64,000 nt of DNA from Bacteroidota bacterium. GTDB taxonomy: Bacteria > Bacteroidota > Ignavibacteria > Kryptoniales > JAKASW01. Shown here one piece after another: positions 37,385 through 44,818 of this stretch (position 1 is its first letter; each line of letters starts with the position of its first letter). The notes beneath the pieces are model-generated. The model did no database searches, was not told where the DNA came from, and saw only the letters and a list, made by a program, of their open reading frames with translations. Position numbers and translations under genes: made by a program. The DNA is taken from contig JAKAGT010000007.1 in the NCBI GenBank assembly GCA_021825585.1, positions 1-64,000 of the forward strand, read 5' to 3'.

Positions 37385-37531
37385 TTACTTGAGATTCGCG
37401 AGAGACTTTTTTGCTTCTTCCAGACCCGGATCAGGCTGGAGCGCCTCATCGTATTCTATCTTAGCGGAGTCCTTGTTGCCCAGTCTCTCAAATCCCGAGA
37501 GGACACGGCTCGAAGCACTCACAACACCACG
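37385..37531 (-). pseudogene. Remnant of a TPR-protein C-terminus
   Basis: On the minus strand an open stretch of 48 codons after an in-frame TGA (37532-37534) reads SASSRVLSGFERLGNKD, then AKIEYDEALQPDPGLEEAKK and SLANLK before a stop. The pattern GNKDSAKIEYDEALQPDP is a tetratricopeptide repeat, and the tail ends as TPR proteins often do. No start with a ribosome site or upstream repeats are present, so it looks like a decayed 3' end. The gap 37296-37601 holds nothing else. Confidence 0.5.
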
Positions 37532-37601
37532 TCAACTCTGAGAAGTCTCCTGCAGCATCAGAGAAGGCCCGACCAGGACTCCATTAACTCTCTTCCGGCC
37601 G

Positions 37602-38738
37602 TCAGCGGATCGACCGCCTGAAGGTGTAAACGCTCATCGAAAGCACAACAACCCCGATGGCAAACAGAGCCAGGGTCTGCGGCCATAGATCGGCAAACCC
37701 ATCGCCTTTCAGGAATATTCCCCTTACTATCTCCATGAAATAGCGAACGGGTATGAGGTATGTTATATACTGGAAGAGCCTCGGCATGTTCTCGATCGGG
37801 AAGATGAAACCCGACAGGATAAGCATAGGCATCATAACGAAGAACTGTGCCGTCATCGTCGCCTGCTGTTGAGTTTTTGAGATCGAAGAGACGAGGAGCC
37901 CGAGCCCGAGTGCCACCATTATGAACAAAAGGCTCAGCACCAAAAGCGTGATGACATTCCCTCTTAACGGGACATGAAACACGTACACGCTGACAAAGAG
38001 AACAAGGAGCACCTCGACCATACCTATAAGTATAAACGGGATCATCTTTCCGAGTATGAATTCCAGGTCGTGAAGCGGTGTGACCACTATCTGCTCTATT
38101 GTTCCGTTTTCCTTCTCCTTCACGATTGCCAGTGAAGTGATTGTGAGCGTAATCACCATGAGCACCATTACAAGAACGGCAGGTACCATGAAGTTGACGC
38201 TCTCCAGGTCGGGGTTGTACCATGCTCTCGTCTGTGCGACAACCTGCGGAAGGTCGTTTGCGTTCTTGATAAGATTATAGCTTTCGGCGCGCTTCACGAC
38301 GATGTTGCGCGCATAGTTCAGGGCTATGGTACTCGCATAACTAAGCCCGATCCCGCTCGTGTTTGAATCCGAACCGTCGGCGATCACAGCAAGCTGCGGG
38401 GTCCTACCGGCCTGCAGATCGCGTCCGAAATGAACGGGCACAATTATGGCCATCCCGGCCTTCCCGCTTTTTAGATAGTAGTCCACCTGGTTGACATCAT
38501 CGATGTATGCAACGGTCGTAAAATAACCGGAGCTTGTAAAATGCGAGAGCAGCTCCCTGCTCTCCTTCGTATTGTCAAGATCGCAAATAACTATGGGAAT
38601 GTTCTTTACATCGACAGTTGCGGCATACCCCAGGAGAATCAGCTGCAGTACCGGAGCTACGAACAGCATGCCGAACATTCTCTTATCCCGCCTGAGCTGG
38701 AGGAATTCCTTCTTCACGACGCGCAAAATCCTTTTCAT
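37602..38738 (-). CDS. ABC-2 type permease (YbhR/YbhS-like), second
   Basis: 378 residues. One N-terminal helix, a large extracytoplasmic loop (about 45-175) and five C-terminal helices, the plan of YhhJ/YbhS-like ABC-2 exporters. Typical stretch VKEKENGTIEQIVVTPL at about 205. It follows the other permease by one nucleotide. Together with that permease and an ATPase it should export drugs or lipophilic compounds through the fusion protein and TolC encoded upstream. It is the last gene of the operon. Confidence 0.9.
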   Translation of the reverse strand: MKRILRVVKKEFLQLRRDKRMFGMLFVAPVLQLILLGYAATVDVKNIPIVICDLDNTKESRELLSHFTSSGYFTTVAYIDDVNQVDYYLKSGKAGMAIIVPVHFGRDLQAGRTPQLAVIADGSDSNTSGIGLSYASTIALNYARNIVVKRAESYNLIKNANDLPQVVAQTRAWYNPDLESVNFMVPAVLVMVLMVITLTITSLAIVKEKENGTIEQIVVTPLHDLEFILGKMIPFILIGMVEVLLVLFVSVYVFHVPLRGNVITLLVLSLLFIMVALGLGLLVSSISKTQQQATMTAQFFVMMPMLILSGFIFPIENMPRLFQYITYLIPVRYFMEIVRGIFLKGDGFADLWPQTLALFAIGVVVLSMSVYTFRRSIR

Positions 38739-38739
38739 A

Positions 38740-39870
38740 TCAGAACCCTTTCCTGCTCAGTCTGATCGAAGCGAAAGCGGGAACTACCACAGCAAAAATC
38801 AGAAGAGGATAAATCTGTGTGTAAATATCACCGAAACCCGATCCCTTCAGCATAATCGCCCTCAATGCGGAAAGGAAGTATCTTCCCGGGAGAAAATAAG
38901 TCACCAGCTGAAGAGGCAGCGCCATGCTGTTTATCGGGAACACGAACCCCGAGAGGATGAAGGTGGGAAGTATTGATAGGAGACTTGCAACCAGGAATGC
39001 CATCTGCTGTGAGTTGGTAAATGTAGAGATCAGGATTCCTATGCCCAGCGTTCCGATAAGGAAGATTACTATTGTCACTGCCAAAAGGAGTATGCTGCCG
39101 CGGATCGTAACGTCGAAGAGGACGAAGCTCGCGGAGATAACGAGTACGGCGGCGGCAAGAGAGAGCACGAAATAAAGCGTCGTCTTGCCGAGAATAATCT
39201 CGAGAGAGGTTGTCGGAGCCATGCTGATATGCTCCAGCGTCCCCCGCTCTTTTTCCCTGACTACTGATATCGCCGGAGTCACGATGCTCAATATCATCAA
39301 GATAAACCCTATCAGTCCGGGGACCAGGAACTTGGCGCTCTTGAGTTCCGGGTTGTAATAAACTCTGGGGCGGTAATCGATGCCGGCGGATGAAATGTGA
39401 ATTCCCCGCTCGTCCAGGTAACGAGCCGTCAAATTCGCGGAATAATTCTGAAGAATGCCCTCCACGTACCCCATGACGATAGTAGCAGTGTTGGAGTTAG
39501 CGCCGTCCAGGAGCACCTGAACGTCGACCTTCCTTCCGAGCAGGATTTCCCTGGCGTAATCGCGCGGAATCACGAGCACGGCCTTCGCTTTTCCATCCTG
39601 AATGAATTTATCAATGGCGCCTTCATCCGGTACTGTTCCGGCAAAATCGAAATACTCCGTGCTGAAGAACTTCTGTTGGAGCTCCCTGCTTTCTTTCGTC
39701 ATCGATTCGTCGAGAATGCCGAGCCTGACGTGTTTGACGTCGAAATTCAGGGCATATCCGTACAGCAGAAGCATAAGAGTAGGCACGAGGATAATTGCAG
39801 ACAGCGACAACTTATCGCGTTTCAACTGTCTGAATTCCTTGAGGTAAATGGTTGCGATATTTTCAAACAT
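38740..39870 (-). CDS. ABC-2 type permease (YbhR/YbhS-like), first
   Basis: 376 residues with the same plan as its neighbour: N-terminal helix, long loop, then helices with SVVREKERGTLEHISMAPTT. The two permeases are clearly paralogous (KEFRQLKRDK against KEFLQLRRDK at the start). A heterodimeric channel is likely. It overlaps the ATPase gene by 8 nt. Confidence 0.9.
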   Translation of the reverse strand: MFENIATIYLKEFRQLKRDKLSLSAIILVPTLMLLLYGYALNFDVKHVRLGILDESMTKESRELQQKFFSTEYFDFAGTVPDEGAIDKFIQDGKAKAVLVIPRDYAREILLGRKVDVQVLLDGANSNTATIVMGYVEGILQNYSANLTARYLDERGIHISSAGIDYRPRVYYNPELKSAKFLVPGLIGFILMILSIVTPAISVVREKERGTLEHISMAPTTSLEIILGKTTLYFVLSLAAAVLVISASFVLFDVTIRGSILLLAVTIVIFLIGTLGIGILISTFTNSQQMAFLVASLLSILPTFILSGFVFPINSMALPLQLVTYFLPGRYFLSALRAIMLKGSGFGDIYTQIYPLLIFAVVVPAFASIRLSRKGF

Positions 39871-40801
39871 TTGGTGCTCTTCCCTTCGGCCGCGTTTCCT
39901 TCACGAATATGTCCTCCAGTGTAGGAGCCGCCTTCACTATCTTAAAATCTGCGATGCCGCTTTTTTTCAAGACTTCATCGAGCGCCTCTACCGGACCTTG
40001 TGTCTCGGCGTAGACGTGTACGTTATTTCCATAAATCGCCGCGTCGGTAATCCAGGATTCCTGTTCCACCATGTTGAAGACCTTCAGCGGCTCAGCGGTC
40101 TCGATTTCAAAGAGCGGAAGGTCGGAGAATTGTTTCCGTATTCCCTCCGGTGAACCGTTCACCACTATCCTTCCCAGGTGCATCATGAGGATGTTCTCGC
40201 AGAACTCCGCCTCCTCAAGATGGTGGGTCGTGACTATGATGGTTGCCCCTTCGCCAGAAAGCTGGCCGATGAGCTGCCAGAACTTATCCCTTACGACCGG
40301 ATCCACACCGCTTGTCGGCTCGTCGAGGAACACGATCCTCGGATGATGGAGAACCGCGCATCCGAGAGCCAGCCGCTGCCGCCAACCGAGTGGAAGATCG
40401 CTGGTCAGCAGATTTTCCCTTCCTTTTAAATCGGCCACCTCGATGACCCATGACAATCTATCCTTCAACTCATTTCTGCTCAGTCCGTACACGCCGCCGT
40501 AAAACTCGATGTTTTCTTTCACCGTGAGGTCGCTGTACAACGAAAATTTCTGTGACATGTAGCCTATGTTCTCTCGCACCTTCTCAGGGTGCTTCGCCAC
40601 ATCGAATCCGGCGACTTCCATCACTCCCGATGTCGGTTTTGTGAGACCGCATAACATCTTTATCGTCGTGGACTTCCCCGCCCCATTGGCACCAATGAAC
40701 CCGATTATTTTGCCTTCCTCTATCTCAAAAGAAATTGAATCGACTGCCGTGAAGCTGCCGAACTTCTTCGTGAGATCATGTGCTCTTATCGCGGGTGCCA
40801 T
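39863..40801 (-). CDS. ABC exporter ATPase, YbhF C-terminal-half-like
   Basis: 312 residues. Walker A GANGAGKSTT, Walker B IVFLDEPTSGVDP, switch His in VTTHHLEEAEF. The signature motif is LPLGWRQRLALG in place of LSGGQ, as in the second nucleotide-binding half of YbhF-like proteins. The C-terminal about 90 residues are an accessory domain. It probably pairs with the ATPase at 42227-43135, since E. coli YbhF carries both halves in one chain. Confidence 0.9.
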   Translation of the reverse strand: MAPAIRAHDLTKKFGSFTAVDSISFEIEEGKIIGFIGANGAGKSTTIKMLCGLTKPTSGVMEVAGFDVAKHPEKVRENIGYMSQKFSLYSDLTVKENIEFYGGVYGLSRNELKDRLSWVIEVADLKGRENLLTSDLPLGWRQRLALGCAVLHHPRIVFLDEPTSGVDPVVRDKFWQLIGQLSGEGATIIVTTHHLEEAEFCENILMMHLGRIVVNGSPEGIRKQFSDLPLFEIETAEPLKVFNMVEQESWITDAAIYGNNVHVYAETQGPVEALDEVLKKSGIADFKIVKAAPTLEDIFVKETRPKGRAPNV

Positions 40802-40889
40802 CTTCTCAGTTCTTACCCTTCAACTTCCCAATGCTGATATCATTCACTCGATTTTTAAATTTGGAAACCGATCACCGGCGGCAGAAATA

Positions 40890-42212
40890 TCACAGCTGCC
40901 CCGTGGCTTTTTCAAGATTGATACGGGCAATTTCGAGGTCGGTCAATGCCTGCGAATAGCTCAATTTTGCCTGAAGAAGAGCGACCTCTGCATCCATGAG
41001 GTCTGTATTCGTAACGAGTCCAACCCTGAACTTCTGATCCGATATCCTATAGCTCTCTTCTGCATCCTTCACTGTTGTTTGCGCAACTACGATTCTGTCC
41101 TTCGCCTGTTTGAAATTCAAGTAATTCTGTGTCACGTCAAGATAAACATTATCGGCCGTCTGCCGTTCGGCCAATTGGGCCTGCTCCCTCTGGGCCGTAG
41201 CTTCATCGATTTTCGACTGAGTCTGCCCCCAATTCCAGATAGGGAGGCTGACTACCAGACTGGCATCCCAGGTGCTTCTGAATTCATCCTGTGTCGGGAA
41301 AATCCTCTGGTTAGGACGCTGATAGTAGAAGTTGCCCACCACCGAAACCTGCGGAAGGTAAGCTCCCCACGCACCAGCGGCGAGTGCTCCGGCTGCCTGT
41401 GCCTTCAGTCTCAATGATCTCAGTTCGCTTCTGTGATCGAGCGCATCCTTCAGAAGCCGCCCGATCGCCGGCACCGTGGTGTCGCCTGCCTGAGGAACAG
41501 ATTTGATTTCATACCTGGTATCGAGAGGGACGCCCAATACATTGTTCAAGGCCACCTCGGCAAGCTGCAGATTGTTCTCCGCATTTAGAAGTATCAGCTG
41601 GCTGCTTGAGACCTGGACCTTCGCGCTAAGGACATCGCTCTGTGTGAGCATTCCCTGGGCAAGCATGTTCTCGGCCTGCTGATAGTGCGACCTGGTCCTG
41701 TCGAGGTTTTCCTTCATGAACTCTTCGGATTGCATGGCATTGTAAACGTTCCAGTACGCGGTCGCGATCTGAACTTCGAGATTGGCTCTGTCAGTTTTTG
41801 TATCGTACCTGGAGGCCTTTTCATTGTCCCTGGCGGCCTTCGATGCATTCAGGAGCTGGAAGCCCGTGAATAACGGCTGCTGGACTGTCAATTCAAGGTT
41901 GTATGTGTTGTATACGTTCTGGGAAATCTGGAATGAATTTCCAAATCCGGGGATACTGACCGGCAGCGTCAGCAAAGAGGGTGGAATTGTAGAAAGCCTG
42001 GTGTATCTTCCCTGGAACGACAGGTTAGCCCACCTGTTTGCATCTACCTCATGATATTTCGCTTTCGCAGAGACGGCATTGAGCTCCGATATCTTGAGTG
42101 TCTTTGAATTCTCCAAACCCACCTTCAATGCTTCCTGAAGCGTAAGCGGCACCTGGGCAGAAGCCGAGGCCGCAATTCCTGCCATTGCAAACATAACCAT
42201 TAATTTCCGCAC
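40890..42212 (-). CDS. TolC-family outer membrane efflux protein
   Basis: 440 residues, normal TolC length. Starts at GTG with GGAGG 8 nt upstream. Signal peptide MVMFAMAGIAASASAQ. Two OEP repeats with the usual patterns LTLQEALKVGLENSKTL and SDVLSAKVQVSSSQL, then a second half with ALDHRSELRSLRL and TDLMDAEVALLQAK. It forms the outer membrane duct for the exporter encoded around it. E. coli ybhGFSR lacks its own tolC, so this operon is self-sufficient. Confidence 0.93.
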   Translation of the reverse strand: MRKLMVMFAMAGIAASASAQVPLTLQEALKVGLENSKTLKISELNAVSAKAKYHEVDANRWANLSFQGRYTRLSTIPPSLLTLPVSIPGFGNSFQISQNVYNTYNLELTVQQPLFTGFQLLNASKAARDNEKASRYDTKTDRANLEVQIATAYWNVYNAMQSEEFMKENLDRTRSHYQQAENMLAQGMLTQSDVLSAKVQVSSSQLILLNAENNLQLAEVALNNVLGVPLDTRYEIKSVPQAGDTTVPAIGRLLKDALDHRSELRSLRLKAQAAGALAAGAWGAYLPQVSVVGNFYYQRPNQRIFPTQDEFRSTWDASLVVSLPIWNWGQTQSKIDEATAQREQAQLAERQTADNVYLDVTQNYLNFKQAKDRIVVAQTTVKDAEESYRISDQKFRVGLVTNTDLMDAEVALLQAKLSYSQALTDLEIARINLEKATGQL

Positions 42213-42226
42213 TTTATGTTCCTCCT

Positions 42227-43135
42227 TTACGTCTTTATCAGACTTGCAAATATATTGTCGAGTGATGCACTGATTCCTTTTAATTCCGCCTTACTGTCCA
42301 CCTTGTTCCGCACCGCAGTCAGAATGGGTCCGACCTTTTCGATTGAAGCTTCCGGAACGAGGAAACTTATTCTGTCGCCGAGGACTACGAGGTTCTCGGC
42401 AAAATCAAAACCGGAAATGACCGTAAATGCCCCTTTAAGATTTCTGGAGTGTACCTCGAAAACATGCAGCGACACCCCGGATATCAACGCAGGGACACTG
42501 TTGTACCGTAGCAGCTTTCCGTCGCTGAACAGGGCGACTTTGTTGCATCTCTCTGCCTCGTTCAGATACGGAGTCGCGACTAATATCGTCATCTGCTCTC
42601 TAAGGAAGGAGGCGAGAATCAACCACAACTCTCTCCTTGATACCGGGTCCACACCCGTGGTCGGCTCATCGAGAATAAGTATCTTCGGCTGGTGGATTAC
42701 TGCACAGCAGATACCGAGTTTCTGTCTCATACCGCCGGATAGCTGATCGGCCAGCCTCCCCTTGAATTCTGTAAGCCTGGCAAATTCGAGTAATCGCTCA
42801 CCACGCTCTTTCCAATCCCTTACTTTCCTAATTTTGCCGAAGAACTCTATGTTTTCCCACACAGTGAGATCGCCGTATGCCTGGCTGACCTGCGACAGGT
42901 ATCCGATCTCCTCTTTCAGCTCGCGTCGGTTGTCAGCAAACGTTTTTCCATCGACGACGATTTTCCCGCTCGTCGGATCGAGTGCGCCGGCAAGCATCCT
43001 GAGGAAGGTCGTTTTCCCGGCGCCGTCAGGGCCGATTACACCCACGAGGTCGCCTCTATCCACGGTCATGGAGATATTGTCGACCGCGACCAGGTCGCCG
43101 TATTTCTTTGTAAGTCCTTCCGCCTGAATTATCAT
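42227..43135 (-). CDS. ABC exporter ATPase, YbhF N-terminal-half-like
   Basis: 302 residues. Walker A GPDGAGKTTF, Q-loop in GYLSQVSQAYGDLTV, canonical signature LSGGMRQKLG, Walker B ILILDEPTTGVDP. No ribosome site is obvious and the start is ATG 43135. It likely forms a heterodimer with the divergent-signature ATPase two genes on, giving one standard and one altered nucleotide site. Confidence 0.9.
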   Translation of the reverse strand: MIIQAEGLTKKYGDLVAVDNISMTVDRGDLVGVIGPDGAGKTTFLRMLAGALDPTSGKIVVDGKTFADNRRELKEEIGYLSQVSQAYGDLTVWENIEFFGKIRKVRDWKERGERLLEFARLTEFKGRLADQLSGGMRQKLGICCAVIHQPKILILDEPTTGVDPVSRRELWLILASFLREQMTILVATPYLNEAERCNKVALFSDGKLLRYNSVPALISGVSLHVFEVHSRNLKGAFTVISGFDFAENLVVLGDRISFLVPEASIEKVGPILTAVRNKVDSKAELKGISASLDNIFASLIKT

Positions 43136-43187
43136 ATCTGTTTCAGTTGCGTGTAAACCTCTTTCTTCCGGCCCACATACTTCTCGA

Positions 43188-43208
43188 AGCTGAAAGCTGA
43201 CCGCTGAA
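43188..43208. repeat. GCTGA heptad repeats, intergenic copy
   Basis: Three consecutive heptads of the form NGCTGAN (starts 43188, 43195, 43202) with a partial fourth lie between the fusion-protein stop and the ATPase start. The same heptad occurs four times in wecB at 62258-62285. It resembles short tandemly repeated heptamers known from other bacteria; origin unknown. Confidence 0.6.
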
Positions 43209-43210
43209 CG

Positions 43211-44173
43211 CTATTTTGTGTAAATCGTGGCGTCTGCAGGCAAGCCGGCTTTCAGATATCCGTCCGGGTTGGCAATCGCGAGCTTCACTGCGAAAACGAG
43301 TTTTATCCTGTCCTGCTTTGTCTCCACGTTCTTCGGGGTGAACTCAGCAGTCGGCGATATGTATATAACCCTTCCGTCGAACGGATGGTCAGGCATGCCG
43401 TCGAGAAGGACTTGTGCTTTGTCGTTCAATCTTATTCTGGCCAGATCCACCTCATCGATATAGACCGTCATCTTCATCGTCTTCAGGTTGGCGATCGTGT
43501 AGAGGGGCGTACCGACGTTTGCGAAATCGCCGGGCTCCTGAAGCTTGTCCAGTGCGGTACCGCTGAACGGCGCCGTCACGTATGAGTGTTCAAATGCTAT
43601 CGTCGCGTAGTCTAAGGCTGCCTGGGCCTGCTGGACCTGCGCCGCGGCGCTCCTGATCTCTTCCGGCCTTGCATAATGTTGCAGCTTCTCCAGGGTCTGC
43701 TGGGCAGACGCCAGCTGAGCCTGTGCGACGTCATACTGGGCTCGTGCCGCATCCATCTGTGATTGCGGGACGCTGTGCTCCGCATAGAGCTTGCTCGTCC
43801 GGTCGAATGCCAGTTTTGCAAGCTGGAAGTTCGCTTTCGCCTGCTTAACCACCTCTTCACCGACTCTCAGGTCCTCGCTTCGCGCTCCGGCGACGAGAAG
43901 GTCGTACTGCTGCTTCGCCATCTCAAGTGCAGCTTTCGCCTGGTTGACCTGTTGTGCCAGAGTCCGGTGATCTATTTCAGCGAGCGTGTCTCCCTGCTGC
44001 ACAATGGTACCCTCTTCAAAATTCATCTTGACCAGACGCCCCGGCACCTGGGCTGCGATGGAGCTTTCGGTGGCTTCGACGGTTCCCGTCCCCGTAACCT
44101 CGTTCTTGTTCCCGTTGCTCCCGCAGCCTGCAAGCAAAAAGGCAAAGGCAAATAAAACGACGTACCTCTTCAT
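43211..44173 (-). CDS. Membrane fusion protein (HlyD/YbhG-like) lipoprotein
   Basis: 320 residues. Signal peptide with lipobox LLAGC (Cys about 17) suggests a lipid anchor in the inner membrane. Barrel-sandwich/lipoyl half VPGRLVKMNFEEGTIVQQGDTLAEID, a long coiled coil (about 75-185, rich in Ala/Gln), and the second lipoyl half YVTAPFSGTALDK. The C-terminal beta domain ends in GLPADATIYTK. It bridges the ABC permeases and TolC. The start overlaps the TetR gene end closely (1 nt apart). Confidence 0.93.
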   Translation of the reverse strand: MKRYVVLFAFAFLLAGCGSNGNKNEVTGTGTVEATESSIAAQVPGRLVKMNFEEGTIVQQGDTLAEIDHRTLAQQVNQAKAALEMAKQQYDLLVAGARSEDLRVGEEVVKQAKANFQLAKLAFDRTSKLYAEHSVPQSQMDAARAQYDVAQAQLASAQQTLEKLQHYARPEEIRSAAAQVQQAQAALDYATIAFEHSYVTAPFSGTALDKLQEPGDFANVGTPLYTIANLKTMKMTVYIDEVDLARIRLNDKAQVLLDGMPDHPFDGRVIYISPTAEFTPKNVETKQDRIKLVFAVKLAIANPDGYLKAGLPADATIYTK

Positions 44174-44174
44174 C

Positions 44175-44771
44175 TTATCTTTTTCTTCCTTTCTCGGTAA
44201 GAATACCTTCTGTGAACATCTTGAGAACCTGCTTCGGGACTTCCGACTCCGTAAGCGCGTGCTTCGACAGAAAATCTGTCTTCATAAGCTCCCTTACCAC
44301 GCCGACATACGCCGTAGTGAAAACTACGGGATCGATGTCCTTTCTGATCCATCCGCCCTTCTGCCCCTCGATAAAGATCTTCTGCCATCCCAGCGCAAGC
44401 TTTTCCTGGATGATGGTATCTATCTCTTTAAAGAGAGAAGGAGCGTTCATACGAACTTCGATCAGGATTCTCTGCCACTGTTCATTGATGTGGGTCCCGA
44501 CGATTTCAGATATAGCCTGGATTTTGTCCACCGACGACTCTTTAAGAGCCTGTATGTTTTCAAAAATCGAAAGGAGGGCGTTCATCTTGGCAAGCACGAC
44601 CTCCCTGAGTATCTCTTCCTTGCTCGAAAACAGCTTGTAAACGGTCTTTTTGCTTATTCCCAACTCGGCGGCAATCTCGTCAATCGTCACCTTCTTGAAG
44701 CCGTATTCGGCAAACCTGGCGTACGAGACGTCCAGAATCGCTTGCCGGATGTTTTTAGTATGCGGCACCAT
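44175..44771 (-). CDS. TetR/AcrR-family regulator of the export operon
   Basis: About 198 residues from ATG 44771. N-terminal helix-turn-helix: VTIDEIAAELGISKKTVYKLFSSKEEIL, here split as VTIDEIAAELGIS and KKTVYKLF. The C-terminal ligand domain is variable. It is the first gene of the operon and probably represses it, as CecR does for ybhGFSR. A frame from TTG 44807 would place the TTGACA box and the palindrome inside the coding region, so I prefer ATG 44771, which matches the promoter spacing. Confidence 0.9.
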   Translation of the reverse strand: MVPHTKNIRQAILDVSYARFAEYGFKKVTIDEIAAELGISKKTVYKLFSSKEEILREVVLAKMNALLSIFENIQALKESSVDKIQAISEIVGTHINEQWQRILIEVRMNAPSLFKEIDTIIQEKLALGWQKIFIEGQKGGWIRKDIDPVVFTTAYVGVVRELMKTDFLSKHALTESEVPKQVLKMFTEGILTEKGRKR

Positions 44772-44807
44772 GGAAACTAAGTTAGTGTTATTAGTTTCCA
44801 TTGTCAA
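44771..44807 (-). promoter_or_regulatory. TetR operator overlapping a predicted leaderless promoter
   Basis: TGGAAACTAA (44771-44780) and TTAGTTTCCA (44791-44800) are perfect 10-bp inverted arms around 10 nt. On the minus strand TTGACA (44802-44807), a 17-bp spacer and TAACTT (44779-44784) overlap the palindrome, and ATG follows 7 nt later. Repressor binding would block the promoter, giving autoregulation. Confidence 0.7.
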
Positions 44808-44818
44808 GGGGGGAAGTT

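Noticed and set aside
44772-44807. TetR coding start at TTG 44807 or ATG 44801
   Set aside because: This would put the promoter boxes and the perfect palindrome inside the coding region before the helix-turn-helix domain.
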